From: an uncultured Sutterella sp.
GTDB taxonomy: Bacteria > Pseudomonadota > Gammaproteobacteria > Burkholderiales > Burkholderiaceae_F
DNA length: 43,223 nucleotides
Direction of reading: 5' to 3'
Assembly (NCBI GenBank): GCA_905206365.1
Contig: CAJLHF010000015.1
Coordinates: 1-43,223, forward strand
The notes below the pieces were generated by a model that saw only the letters and a list, made by a program, of their open reading frames with translations, did not search any database and was not told the DNA's origin. Position numbers and translations under genes: made by a program. Shown here in pieces: positions 32,471 through 41,681 of this stretch. The first letter of the stretch is position 1; each line of letters opens with the position of its first letter.

Positions 32471-34606
32471 GTGAAAGACGAACCGCTCTTGTTCGACCCG
32501 AAACGGTCGCTTGCCGACCGCGTCGCCGCGACCTTTGCTCCGAACGGACCGCTTGCGCGCAAGACGCAGGGCTTTTCGGCGCGAGCGGGTCAGGTCGAAT
32601 TCGCGCTGGCCGCAGCCGAAGCACTGGAGAAGAAAAGCACGCTCATCGCCGAAGCGGGTACGGGTACGGGGAAAACCTTCGCGTACCTGACGCCCGCACT
32701 GCTCTCGGGTGCGACCGTGATCATTTCAACGGCCGGCAAGCCCCTTCAAGATCAGCTTTTCAAAAAAGACATTCCGATCCTCTCTCGCGCGCTCGGCCTC
32801 AACGTGCGCGCCGCAGTCCTCAAGGGGCGTTCGAACTACGTGTGCCTGCACCGCCTGAAGCGCGTGCGCGAAGAGGGGCTCCTGCCCGAGCGGGATTCCT
32901 ATGAAAAGCTCCGCAAGATCGAACGCTTTGCGGAAATCACGAAAACGGGCGACAAGGCGGAACTTACCGACGTCCCCGAAACGGACCGGCTCTGGCCCTA
33001 TGTGACGAGTACCCGGGAGAATTGTCTCGGGTCGGAACGCTGTCCTCACTACGAAGAGTGCTTCGTGAAGCTCGCGCGCGAAAAAGCGCTTGAGAGCCAG
33101 ATCGTCGTCGTCAACCATCACCTCTACCTCTCGTCGATGGCGATGAAGCGCCAGAGCGAGAACAAAATCGACGGCATGTTGCCCGCCGCGCAGCTCACGG
33201 TCTTCGACGAAGCGCATCAGCTCCCGCAGATCGCCACGGATTTCTTCGGGACGAAGTTTTCCACCTATCAGCTCCAGGACATTGCCTCGGAAGCGCGCCA
33301 GTACGGCGAAGCGTACCTGCGCGACGGCGCAAAGTGGTCGAACCTCTACGACGACGTCGTGAAGCATGTCTACGATCTGCGTCTCGCGGTGATGGAAATC
33401 GGTCTCGTCGAAGGCGACCGGAAATCCGTGCAAACGATCGAACGCTTCCATGAGCTTCGCGCTCCGTTCAACGAGGCGGTGAAGGCTTTCGAGCGTCTCG
33501 GCAACGCGTTTGAAGCGAACAAGGGCCGCAACGACGAAGTCGACACGCTCTACGAATACTGGAAGACGGTCTATGCGGAGTGCGAGCGCTGGCAGAAGTT
33601 TCTGAAAAAAGCGGAAAAAGCCGAGAAGGCGCAACAAAACGCGAAGGCCGAGTCGGAAAATCCGGCGTCCCTCTCCGAAACCGAACCCGCGACGGACGCT
33701 CCCGCCGACGGCCCCTCGAAAGGCATGATTCGCTGGGTCGAAGTGCTCCAAAACGGCGTGCGTTTCAACGAAACGCCGCTCTCCTTTTCAAACGAATTCC
33801 GCGAAATGCGCGAGGCCGAAGGCGGCGCCTGGGTCTTTACGTCCGCGACGCTTTCGGCCGGGGGGAATTTCAAGCACTACCTCATGGAGGTGGGCCTTCC
33901 GCCCGAGACGCCCGCGCACAGCTGGGAGAGCCCCTTCGTCTATTGGGAGCAGGGGTGCTTTTATCTTCCGAACCTGCCCGCTCCCGCGAACAACACGCTG
34001 GAACACGCGGGACGCGTGGTCGAGGCCGCCTGGCCCCTCATCAACGCGGCGGGCGGTCGGACGTTCGTTCTCTGCACGTCGCTTGCGGCCGTGAACCGCG
34101 CGGCCGATCTTCTCGAAGCAAAGTTGAAGGCGAACCGCAGTCCCTGGCCGTTGCTCGTTCAGGGAGAGATGCCGCGCGCGACCCTCATCGAAGAGTTCCG
34201 TCGCCGCGGGAACGCGATTCTCGTGGGCTCGATGAGCTTCTGGGAAGGGGTCGACGTGCGCGGCGACGCGTTGTCGCTCGTCGTCATCGACAAAATCCCC
34301 TTTGCTCCGCCCGACGACCCGATCACGACGGCGCGTTGCGACGCGATCCGCGCCTCGGGCGGCAATCCCTTCTTCGAATATTCGCTCCCCGAGGCGATCA
34401 TCGCCTTGAAGCAGGGAGCGGGGCGCCTCATCCGCTCGGAAACGGACCGCGGGGTCTTGATGCTCTGCGACAGTCGCGTTGCGGAAAAGCCCTACGGGAA
34501 GCGCATCCTCAAAAGTCTCCCCGACTTCTATCGCACGCGTCGCGCGGAAAAGGCGATCGAATTCTTCCTCAATCCAACCGCCTACTACGAGGGGCTTTAC
34601 CACTAA
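32471..34606 (+). CDS. DinG/YoaA-type ATP-dependent DNA helicase (Fe-S, XPD-like)
   Basis: A 711-residue superfamily 2 helicase. Walker A AEAGTGTGKT (60-69), the Fe-S domain cysteines 125, 185, 191 and 197, Walker B FDEAH (245-249), and C-terminal motifs GSMSFWEGVDVRGD, VVIDKIPFAPPDDP and QGAGRLIRSETDRG. The four-Cys pattern indicates a 4Fe-4S helicase of the DinG/YoaA type that acts on damaged or structured DNA. An insertion at about 380-415 is rich in Lys/Ala/Glu/Ser and looks like a flexible linker. The GTG at 32471 has GAAGGA nine bases upstream. It follows the 31485 gene by 11 bases and is closed by a strong terminator. Confidence 0.92.
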   Translation: MKDEPLLFDPKRSLADRVAATFAPNGPLARKTQGFSARAGQVEFALAAAEALEKKSTLIAEAGTGTGKTFAYLTPALLSGATVIISTAGKPLQDQLFKKDIPILSRALGLNVRAAVLKGRSNYVCLHRLKRVREEGLLPERDSYEKLRKIERFAEITKTGDKAELTDVPETDRLWPYVTSTRENCLGSERCPHYEECFVKLAREKALESQIVVVNHHLYLSSMAMKRQSENKIDGMLPAAQLTVFDEAHQLPQIATDFFGTKFSTYQLQDIASEARQYGEAYLRDGAKWSNLYDDVVKHVYDLRLAVMEIGLVEGDRKSVQTIERFHELRAPFNEAVKAFERLGNAFEANKGRNDEVDTLYEYWKTVYAECERWQKFLKKAEKAEKAQQNAKAESENPASLSETEPATDAPADGPSKGMIRWVEVLQNGVRFNETPLSFSNEFREMREAEGGAWVFTSATLSAGGNFKHYLMEVGLPPETPAHSWESPFVYWEQGCFYLPNLPAPANNTLEHAGRVVEAAWPLINAAGGRTFVLCTSLAAVNRAADLLEAKLKANRSPWPLLVQGEMPRATLIEEFRRRGNAILVGSMSFWEGVDVRGDALSLVVIDKIPFAPPDDPITTARCDAIRASGGNPFFEYSLPEAIIALKQGAGRLIRSETDRGVLMLCDSRVAEKPYGKRILKSLPDFYRTRRAEKAIEFFLNPTAYYEGLYH

Positions 34607-34613
34607 AGCCCGA

Positions 34614-34655
34614 AAGAAATCGCCCGAGTCGGCCGAGCCGCTCGGGCGATTTCTT
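34614..34655. terminator. bidirectional terminator between the helicase and rlmD genes
   Basis: AAGAAATCGCCCGAG pairs with CTCGGGCGATTTCTT across a 12-nt loop. The A/T runs sit inside the stem ends on both strands. The genes converge (34606 + and 34672 -). Confidence 0.85.
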
Positions 34656-34671
34656 GCCGGTCTTCGGTCCT

Positions 34672-36147
34672 TCAAGCCTCGGCACCCGGCCGACGAAGGA
34701 CGGCTACGGCCTCCAGGTGAAAGGCCCCGGGGAAGAGGTCGACGGGCGTGACGGATTCGAGTTCGAACCCGAACGCCGAGAGGCGCTTCACGTCGCGCAC
34801 GAGCGTTTTGGGATTGCACGACACGTAGACCGCGTCCGTGATCGGAAGCTTTGCAAGGGTCGCCGGCACCGAGTCGGCCAACCCTTTGAAAGCGGGGTCG
34901 AACACGGCTTTGGTCGGCGCTCGCTCAAGCGTCAGGCGCGGGAGCACCGTTTCGACGGGACCCGCCTCGAAACGAACGTTTGCAAGGCCGTTGCGTTTCG
35001 CGTTCGCGCGTGCCGCTTCAACCGACGCTTCGACGAGTTCGACCCCCGTCACCCGGCCTTCGGGACCGACAGCCCGCGCAAGGACCGAACTGATGGTCCC
35101 GACCCCGCAATAAAGGTCGAGCACCGCGTCCCCGGGCGAGAGACGGAGCGCTTCAAGTGCTGCGCCGTAGAGGACGGGCGTCTGAAGAGTGTTCACCTGC
35201 AGAAAGGTTTCGGGCCGCACTTCGAAGGTGAGACCGAGAAGATCCGCCTCGACCGCACCCCGCCCGCAGAGAACGGTCGAAGCGCCGGGCTCGAACGAGA
35301 GAAGCGCGTTCCCCGGGCGCGTGTTGCGGTGCGCGACGAGCGACACCCCGTCGGGAAGGGCGGAAATCAAGGTGCGTGCGATCCGCTCGAATTCGGGAGA
35401 CCTCTCGGGCGGGAAGTCGTTCACGACGAGCACGGCGAGACCTCGAATGTCGGAAGAGGCTTCGAGCGAACCGAATCGTGCGCCGTCCCGCATCAAAAGG
35501 GCGCGCAACGCTCCCTTTTCCTCGGCTTCGTCGTAGAGATCGAGCCCGGCCGCAAGCGTCGCCCGCGCCAAGGCGCGGGCCGTGCGCTTCATCCAGTCGG
35601 GCGACTGCGGGCAGTCTTCCGCGGGCACCACGCGGTGGGAGCGCGCTTCGAAAAAGCCGAAACGGCGTTCGGTCGTTCCGTCGTTCGGAAGGTCGACCGG
35701 ATAGAGAATCGCCTTGTTGCGAAAGCCCGCGAGCTTTTCAAGGTCGTGCCCGAGCACGGGTCGGAGAACTCGTGCGGCATCGAACCCGGCCTCCTCGAGC
35801 GTATCGACGAGGAGCGCCTTCGTTTTGAGTTCGAGCTCGGTCGCGTAATCGATGCGAGCGAGCGGGCACCCGCCGCAAAGCCCCGCGAGCGCGCAACGCG
35901 GGTGTTCGGGATCTACGCGGTGGGCGCTCTCTTCGAGGATCTCGAAGCGGTCCGCCAGACCGAAGCGCCCGCCCGGAGCGGGTTCGGTCCAGCGTGCGGC
36001 GACGCGGTCTCCGGGGAGTGCACCGGAAACGAGCACGGAGGGGCCGCGTTCGGAGCAGGCGAGGCCCGCTCCCGAAGGATGGAGACCGGTCACGAGAAGC
36101 GTTTCGTCGAATTGACGACGCTCGGGGGCGCGATGAGGTTTTTTCAC
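34672..36147 (-). CDS. rlmD: 23S rRNA (uracil-C5)-methyltransferase, RlmD type
   Basis: A 491-residue SAM-dependent RNA methyltransferase that makes m5U in 23S rRNA (U1939 in RlmD). Residues about 12-70 form a TRAM-like RNA-binding domain. A 4Fe-4S cluster is held by Cys 85, 91, 94 and 179. The SAM loop is LDLYCGVGT (343-351) and the catalytic Cys 444 sits in YVSCNPKT. The usual DPPRxG segment reads DPAFKG (417-422), a small departure. The start is the GTG at 36147, 16 bases after the stop of the upstream ferredoxin gene, with no good SD, so coupling is likely. RlmC is the alternative assignment. Confidence 0.9.
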   Translation of the reverse strand: MKKPHRAPERRQFDETLLVTGLHPSGAGLACSERGPSVLVSGALPGDRVAARWTEPAPGGRFGLADRFEILEESAHRVDPEHPRCALAGLCGGCPLARIDYATELELKTKALLVDTLEEAGFDAARVLRPVLGHDLEKLAGFRNKAILYPVDLPNDGTTERRFGFFEARSHRVVPAEDCPQSPDWMKRTARALARATLAAGLDLYDEAEEKGALRALLMRDGARFGSLEASSDIRGLAVLVVNDFPPERSPEFERIARTLISALPDGVSLVAHRNTRPGNALLSFEPGASTVLCGRGAVEADLLGLTFEVRPETFLQVNTLQTPVLYGAALEALRLSPGDAVLDLYCGVGTISSVLARAVGPEGRVTGVELVEASVEAARANAKRNGLANVRFEAGPVETVLPRLTLERAPTKAVFDPAFKGLADSVPATLAKLPITDAVYVSCNPKTLVRDVKRLSAFGFELESVTPVDLFPGAFHLEAVAVLRRPGAEA

Positions 36148-36163
36148 GAAAGTTCGGAAGTGA

Positions 36164-36976
36164 TCAAAGAAAAACGGACGGTTCCTTGCGCGCGAGATTC
36201 GCTTCGCGAATCGCCGCCATGCGTTGGGCGACGGCGGAGCGCACGGGCTCGGGGAGGTCGCGCGCGCCTTCGGGACAGGAGGCCATGCAGGCGCGGCAAA
36301 GAATGCATTCCTCGGGCTCCGTCACCGCAAAGGAGAGCGGATCGATGATGTCCTGCGGGCAGTGCGCGGCGCATTCGCCGCAATGACGGCACCGCTCGGG
36401 GTGGGCGAGAACGGGTGCGGCCGGGGTCGGGAGGTAGGGGCGCAACGGCGCATTTTCGTCCCCGGGAAGCTTGATCGCAAGACCGTTAAGGTCGTCGCCC
36501 GCAACGGACGCGAGTTTTGCGAGAACGTCGCGCGCAAAGGCTTCAATTCGAGCGCGGTCGTTCGCGTCGGGACGCCCCTCGCCGAGTTCGGGACACTGGC
36601 TGTGTTGCGCGATGAAGGCGGCGGCCGCCGTCGTCACGAAACCCCGACCGCTGAGAATGCCCGAGAGCTCCCGCAGGGTGTCGTCGTATTCGCGGTTGCC
36701 GTAGACTGCCACGGGAACGGCCAGAGCGCCTTCACCCGAGAGGGCGTCGAGATTTTGCATCGGAAGCGCGACGCGCCCGTAGTAGGAGGGAACGCAGATG
36801 AAAACGAGGTCCCCCGCCCCGAAGGTGCGGCGTTTGCGGCGCGCTTCGAAAGGCGTGAGATTGATTTCCTCAAGCGGAATGCGCGAGGAACGCAACGCCG
36901 AGAGAAGCATGCGGGCAACGCGGCGCGTGCCGCCCGTCGGGGAGAAGTAGACAATCGAAATGCGCTCGGGGGTCAC
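36164..36976 (-). CDS. EFR1-type protein: flavodoxin-like domain fused to 2[4Fe-4S] ferredoxin
   Basis: A 270-residue electron-transfer protein. The flavodoxin-like domain starts with YFSPTGGTRRVA (10-21, FMN phosphate loop), CVPSYYGRVALP and VYGNREYDD. After residue 190 come two cluster motifs: Cys 196/199/202/206 and Cys 224/227/230/234, each CxxCxxCxxxC. The partner enzyme is unknown. The GTG at 36976 has GAAGGAG at good spacing. It precedes rlmD, another Fe-S enzyme, on the same strand by 16 bases; a functional link is possible but not shown. Confidence 0.9.
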   Translation of the reverse strand: MTPERISIVYFSPTGGTRRVARMLLSALRSSRIPLEEINLTPFEARRKRRTFGAGDLVFICVPSYYGRVALPMQNLDALSGEGALAVPVAVYGNREYDDTLRELSGILSGRGFVTTAAAAFIAQHSQCPELGEGRPDANDRARIEAFARDVLAKLASVAGDDLNGLAIKLPGDENAPLRPYLPTPAAPVLAHPERCRHCGECAAHCPQDIIDPLSFAVTEPEECILCRACMASCPEGARDLPEPVRSAVAQRMAAIREANLARKEPSVFL

Positions 36977-37100
36977 GGCGGAGCTCCTTCGAAGAGAAAA
37001 AACGGGGAAAAACGGGAACGCGGTCGGATTCCCGTCGGGTTCCTATTGTACGGGTGCGCGCGGGACCGGGCCCGATGCTTCTCAAGCTGCTTCTTTCCCG

Positions 37101-37571
37101 TCAGAAGCCGGCGAATAGACTCGCCGACGGTTCCGCCAGAAGCCCGAGCGCGCCGAGGCCGAGCGACGGGAGCAACCCGAGCAGGCGCCCGCGAAGCGCG
37201 GCGCGCAGCCGCCGATCCTCTCTACAGCGCTTCTCGGACGAAAGCTCGAATGCTCGGTACCGTGCGGCCACCGCCCGGGCGGCGACGCCTGCCGCCGCTC
37301 CGCGCAGGAGCGCTCCGAGGAGAAGGACCGTTCCCGCATTGCGGGCCGCAAGAAACCCGAAGCGTACGAAGCGGTCGGCCGAATCGGTGTCCGAAAGGAT
37401 AACGGCGACGAGCGCGTGCCCGAGCGCGACGGCAAGTCCCCCGAGGCCGAGCGCGATCCAGAAGGTGCGGTGCGCCCGCCATTCGTAGGCGAGCGTGCGC
37501 TCGAACATCGCGGCGGACGAGTCGTCCGCACCGTTCACGCGCGAATCGACGGGATCGGTGGTCGGCGTCAT
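37101..37571 (-). CDS. small inner-membrane protein (unknown)
   Basis: A 156-residue protein with three hydrophobic segments (about 38-61, 70-98 and 126-156) separated by an Arg-rich loop (AARYRAFELSSEKRCREDRR). The ATG lies one base beyond the stop of the LysE-type gene, so it is translated with it. No conserved motif is recognised. It could be an uncharacterised partner of the exporter or an unrelated membrane protein. Confidence 0.65.
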   Translation of the reverse strand: MTPTTDPVDSRVNGADDSSAAMFERTLAYEWRAHRTFWIALGLGGLAVALGHALVAVILSDTDSADRFVRFGFLAARNAGTVLLLGALLRGAAAGVAARAVAARYRAFELSSEKRCREDRRLRAALRGRLLGLLPSLGLGALGLLAEPSASLFAGF

Positions 37572-37572
37572 G

Positions 37573-38256
37573 TCAAAGTCCCGTTACGATCTCCGCCGCG
37601 TCTCGCAGGAGCCCGAGCCCGAAGAGGACGAAGACGACCCCCGCCGCCCCGTCGATCGCGCGGGCCGCCCGGCGGTAGCCGCGCTGCAGGCTCGGCAACC
37701 CGAATACGAGTGCGACGAACGCAAACCACGCGAAGGTTTCCGCCAACACGAGGGCGAGCACCGCGCCCTTTTGTGCGGTGTCGAGTCCCGCGGACGCAAA
37801 GGAAGCGAAGACGCTTGCAAAATAGACGACGGCCTTTGGGTTGGCGAGATTCGTGAAAAGACCGAAAAGAAAGGGCGTGCGTTCGCGCGGGTGCGTGGAA
37901 GCGGTCGTATCGGAAGTTTCGCGCGTATCGGACGCCTCGTTCTCCGTCGTACCGACGTCGGCCGACTTTTTCCGAAGAAGCCCCCGCAGAAGTCCCGCGC
38001 CCATCCACGTGAGGTACGCGCCGCCCGCGGCCATAAGGAGGTTTTCGAGCACGGGGGCCGCTTCGAAAAGGAGATGAATGCCCGCAAGCGACAAACTCGC
38101 CCACACGCAACAGCCCGCCGTGATGCCGAGAACACCCGAGAGCGCCGCGGTGCGCGAGGAGCTGATCGCCGTGCGCGTCACGAAAAAGAAGTCGGGTCCC
38201 GGGAGCATCAGGGCAAGGAGATGAACGACGAAAATTTTTAGAAAAAACGCACTCAT
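37573..38256 (-). CDS. LysE/RhtB-family amino-acid exporter
   Basis: A 227-residue membrane protein with about six spans. The N-terminal LALMLPGPDFFFVTRTAI is the family signature, and LFTNLANPKAVVYFASVFA follows a hydrophilic loop of about 35 residues (KKSADVGTTENEAS onward) that is longer than usual. Family members export threonine, homoserine, lysine or similar amino acids; the substrate is not visible. It is the first gene of a two-gene unit with the small membrane protein downstream. No strong SD. Confidence 0.88.
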   Translation of the reverse strand: MSAFFLKIFVVHLLALMLPGPDFFFVTRTAISSSRTAALSGVLGITAGCCVWASLSLAGIHLLFEAAPVLENLLMAAGGAYLTWMGAGLLRGLLRKKSADVGTTENEASDTRETSDTTASTHPRERTPFLFGLFTNLANPKAVVYFASVFASFASAGLDTAQKGAVLALVLAETFAWFAFVALVFGLPSLQRGYRRAARAIDGAAGVVFVLFGLGLLRDAAEIVTGL

Positions 38257-38504
38257 AACCGTGTCGGCGGGCTCGCGTGTACGTTTGCGGCGAGCCGTTT
38301 CGCCGCCTCCTTTCGAAACACAAGCAATATGACAGAATCGGACGTCAGCCGTTTTGATGCGGCTCGCCCCCGAGCGAGGGCGCGGGGGCGAGGTTAAGTG
38401 AGAGTGATCTCAAGAGCTCTCGGCAAACATCCGTTGGCATGCGGACGAGCGCTCGGATCACCGGGTGAATCCGCCGAAAACAGACGGATTCACGAAAAGG
38501 GAAC
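38257..38504. other. intergenic gap before the NSS cluster
   Basis: 248 bases without a supported gene. They hold a GTGAATCCG/CGGATTCAC hairpin (38465-38493), lacking a T-run, which probably marks the 3' end of the first NSS gene. They must also hold the LysE promoter, which I could not place. Confidence 0.4.
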
Positions 38505-39842
38505 TCAGAGGCTTCCCAGGGCGACGATCAGCACGAAGATGGGCGAGAAAAAGCCGATCAAAAAGCGCGTGAGCTTCAAAAGGCCGGGCGAGAGCGTGCG
38601 GGCCGTCTGCAGTTCGGCCGCGGTCGTCTTCCAGGCCACCCAGGCGGCCGCGATCGCGATCCCGAAGGTCGAAAGCGGCATCCCGACGTTCGACGTCAGG
38701 TAGTCGAGGAGGTCGAAGAAGTTCTTGCCGAAGAACGTGATGTCGCTCCAGGCGCCGAAGGAGAGCGTCGCACCGAGCCCCACCACGGCCGCGCCGACCG
38801 TCGTCGCGACGATCGCGTTGCGGCGCGAGAGCATGAGTTCCTGATTGAGAAGCGACACGCACGCTTCCATCATCGAAACCGACGACGTGATGGCCGCAAC
38901 GAGGAGGCACACATAGAAGAAAACCGCAAAGAGCTGACCGAAGGGCATCTGCGCGAAGATGGCGGGCATCGTCACGAAGGTGAGCCCCGGACCCGCGGTC
39001 GGGTCGAGGTTGAAGGCGAAGACGGCCGGCATCACCATGAGGCCGCCGAGAATCGAAGAGAGAATCCCGAGAAACGCCACCCAACCGACCGAGGACGGCA
39101 GGTCGGCCTTCGGATTGAGGTACGACCCGTACGTGATCATCGTCCCGGCACCGAGCGAGAGCGAGAAGAAGCAAAAGCCCATCGCGTTGAAAAGCGCCGT
39201 CGAATTGAAGTCTTCCCAGCGGGGCATGAAGAGGTATTCGACCCCGTTCCAGCCGCCCGGAAGCGTCACGCCGCGCACGATCAGAACGAGCATCAGCACG
39301 AAAAGCGAGGGCATGAGCACCTTGGCGATGCGTTCGATCCCTTCTTCGATGCCGCGCAGGACGACGAAAGCCGTAAAGAGAAGGAAGACGAGCAGATAGG
39401 CGTAGGAAAGCGGCCCGTTCGAGACGAAGGCGCCGAAGTAGTCGCCGAGTTTTGCGGCGTCGGCGATGATCCCGTCACCCGTGAGGGCGTCGATCGTGTA
39501 CTTGATGCACCAACCGCCTACCGTCGAATAGAAGGAAAGGATCAAAAAGACCGTAAAGACCCCGACGCCGCCGAAAAACCCCCAGGGCTTGCCGCAGACT
39601 TTGTTGAGACTCCCCACCGCACCGCGACGGCCTGCGCGACCCATGGCAAATTCCGCAATGAGGAGCGCCACGCCCACGGTGAGCGTGAAAAAGATGTAGG
39701 GGAGCATGAAGACGGAACCGCCGTTCGTTCCCGCCATATAGGGGAATTTCCAGATGGCCCCGAGACCGACCGCGGAACCCGCGCTCGCGAGGATGAAACC
39801 GAGGCGCGACCCCCAGCCGGCCGTACTCGCAGTATCAGACAT
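38505..39842 (-). CDS. NSS-family sodium-dependent transporter (paralogue 1)
   Basis: A 445-residue neurotransmitter:sodium symporter of the bacterial 11-12 span type. The N-terminal SRLGFILASAGSAVGLGAIWKFPYM contains the TM1 unwound segment that holds sodium and substrate. TM6 reads ALFNAMGFCFFSLSLGAGTMITYGSYL and TM8 SSVSMMEACVSLL. Bacterial relatives (TnaT, MhsT, LeuT) import tryptophan, other aromatic or branched-chain amino acids. The ATG at 39842 has GAGGAA eight bases upstream; an in-frame upstream ATG at 39857 is less likely. About half the residues are shared with the next two genes. Confidence 0.92.
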   Translation of the reverse strand: MSDTASTAGWGSRLGFILASAGSAVGLGAIWKFPYMAGTNGGSVFMLPYIFFTLTVGVALLIAEFAMGRAGRRGAVGSLNKVCGKPWGFFGGVGVFTVFLILSFYSTVGGWCIKYTIDALTGDGIIADAAKLGDYFGAFVSNGPLSYAYLLVFLLFTAFVVLRGIEEGIERIAKVLMPSLFVLMLVLIVRGVTLPGGWNGVEYLFMPRWEDFNSTALFNAMGFCFFSLSLGAGTMITYGSYLNPKADLPSSVGWVAFLGILSSILGGLMVMPAVFAFNLDPTAGPGLTFVTMPAIFAQMPFGQLFAVFFYVCLLVAAITSSVSMMEACVSLLNQELMLSRRNAIVATTVGAAVVGLGATLSFGAWSDITFFGKNFFDLLDYLTSNVGMPLSTFGIAIAAAWVAWKTTAAELQTARTLSPGLLKLTRFLIGFFSPIFVLIVALGSL

Positions 39843-40011
39843 GAAGTGTTTCCTCAATAAGTGTGGTTGTCGTCGAGCCTCGGATCCGCCGGGTCGAAGC
39901 GTTTCTCGCGGCGGGCGTCGTTCGAAGAACGCCCGAAGAGCACCCCGTCGACGCGTCGGGAATGTCGAACGGGGAAAAGCCGCGGGAAAACTGGAGGAGT
40001 CGGGGCAGGAA

Positions 40012-40047
40012 AAGGGAGTTCGCCGAGTGCTCGCGACGAACTCCCTT
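40012..40047 (-). terminator. terminator of NSS paralogue 2
   Basis: AAGGGAGTTCG (40012-40022) pairs with CGAACTCCCTT (40037-40047). On the minus strand it is followed by TTTTCC. It lies 105 bases after the stop of the paralogue-2 gene. The rest of the 39843-40152 gap shows no ORF; the promoter of paralogue 1 should lie between this hairpin and 39842. Confidence 0.75.
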
Positions 40048-40152
40048 CAATGAGTGTACCTTTCCGCCCGACCTGATCCCTAAGCGATAGCAATTAGCGG
40101 CTTTGTGCGGATCGGCGCGGATCGGTGCGGTGGATGGCGGGAATTTTCCGCC

Positions 40153-41517
40153 TTAAAAAAGTCCGATCGCCTTCGCAGTGACGACGATGATGACGATCGG
40201 AGAAAAGACCACCATCACGATGCGCAGGAAGGTGAGATAGCCCGCCGAGCGCCAGAAACCCGCCTCGGTGCCCGTGCGGAGCTCCTGCTCGATCTTCGGC
40301 CACGCGGCCCAACCCGCCGCGAGCGCGATCCCGAGGCAACCGATCGGCATGCCGATGTTGGAGGTCGCGTAGTCGAAGAGGTCGAAGAAAGTTTTCCCGA
40401 AGAACGTCACGTCCTTCAAGGGGCCGAAGGAGAGCGCCGAGAGGATCCCGAGCACGCCGAGCGTCGTGCCCACGAGCATGACGGCGTTGCGACGCGTGAA
40501 GCCCCATTCGTCGACAAGGTACTGCGTGGACATTTCGAAAATCGAAATGGCCGAGGTGAGCGCGGCAACGAAAAGGCACAGGTAGAAGGCCACCGCAAAG
40601 AGGTCGCCCATCGGCAACTGCCCGAAGACGGCGGGCATCGTTGCGAAGGTGAGCCCCGGACCCGCATCGGGTGAAAGCCCGAAGGCGAAGACGGCCGGCA
40701 TGATCATGAGGCCGCCGAGGATCGACGAAAGGATCGCGAGAAACACCACCCAGGCGGTCGACGTGGGAATGTTGACGCGCGAGGAGAGGTAGCTCCCGTA
40801 GTTCATCATCGAGCCCGAACCTACGGAAAGCGAGAAGAAGGCAAACCCCATCGCGTTCAAAAGCGCTTCGCCCGTAAAAGCCGAGGGATCGGGCGTAAAG
40901 AGAAAGCGTATGCCGTCGAACGCCCCGGGCAACGTCAGCCCGCGCACGATGAGCACGCACATGAGGATGAAAAGGAGCGGCATGAGGACTTTGCTCACGC
41001 GCTCGATCCCCTTTTCAACGCCGCAGAGGACGACCCCGGCCGTCGCCGAAAGGAAAACGACGTGGCAGAGCACGGGAAGCGTACCCGCCGAGGCGAAGGC
41101 TTCGAAAGCGGAACGCATGGCGCTCGGGTCCGTGACGGCGCCGTTGCCGACCATCGCCTGCGCGAGGTAGTAGACGCACCAGCCGCCCACCACGGAGTAA
41201 AAGGCGAGAACGAAGTAGCCCGTGGCGACCGAAATGAGCCCGAAGGGCGCCCAGGAACGCCCGGCAAGTTTCGCGTACGCCGTGGCGGCGCCGCCCTTGG
41301 CGCTTCGGCCCATTGCCATTTCGCCGATCAGGAGCGCAAGCCCGATCGTGAGCGTAAAGAAGACGTAGGGAAGGAGAAAAACGGAACCTCCGTTCGTGCC
41401 CGCCATATAGGGGAACTTCCAAATGGCTCCGAGACCGACGGCCGAGCCAGCGCTCGCAAGGATGAAACCGAGACGCGAGGTCCAAACGGATCTCGACGCC
41501 GAGGGGGATGCGTCCAT
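40153..41517 (-). CDS. NSS-family sodium-dependent transporter (paralogue 2)
   Basis: A 454-residue paralogue with the same TM1 (SRLGFILASAGSAVGLGAIW), TM6 (ALLNAMGFAFFSLSVGSGSMMNYGSYL) and TM8 (LTSAISIFEMSTQYLV). The frame runs on to 42339 through the antisense of the next gene, but the ATG at 41517 has GGAGAA and matches the paralogues. TM6/TM8 differences (SGSMMN against AGTMIT in paralogue 1) lie next to the substrate site, so the three copies may take different amino acids. It has its own terminator. Confidence 0.92.
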   Translation of the reverse strand: MDASPSASRSVWTSRLGFILASAGSAVGLGAIWKFPYMAGTNGGSVFLLPYVFFTLTIGLALLIGEMAMGRSAKGGAATAYAKLAGRSWAPFGLISVATGYFVLAFYSVVGGWCVYYLAQAMVGNGAVTDPSAMRSAFEAFASAGTLPVLCHVVFLSATAGVVLCGVEKGIERVSKVLMPLLFILMCVLIVRGLTLPGAFDGIRFLFTPDPSAFTGEALLNAMGFAFFSLSVGSGSMMNYGSYLSSRVNIPTSTAWVVFLAILSSILGGLMIMPAVFAFGLSPDAGPGLTFATMPAVFGQLPMGDLFAVAFYLCLFVAALTSAISIFEMSTQYLVDEWGFTRRNAVMLVGTTLGVLGILSALSFGPLKDVTFFGKTFFDLFDYATSNIGMPIGCLGIALAAGWAAWPKIEQELRTGTEAGFWRSAGYLTFLRIVMVVFSPIVIIVVTAKAIGLF

Positions 41518-41546
41518 AGTTTTTCTCCGAATTTCGATATGTCGAT

Positions 41547-41579
41547 GGAAAAAGCGGACGACGTAGGAGCCGTCCGCTT
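41547..41579 (-). terminator. terminator of NSS paralogue 3
   Basis: AAGCGGACG (41552-41560) pairs with CGTCCGCTT (41571-41579), and the minus strand continues TTTTT. Two further hairpins, GGGAGC/GCTCCC (about 41610-41638) and GGGCGTCG/CGACGCCC (41645-41667), stand between it and the stop at 41682, making a stack of three. Confidence 0.78.
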
Positions 41580-41681
41580 CGTTAGAGGGTTGAGGATCTT
41601 CGGGAGCCGCAAAACGAAGCGGCTTGCTGCTCCCGGGAATGCTCGGGCGTCGGGAATCTCGACGCCCTTGCGTTCTTTTGT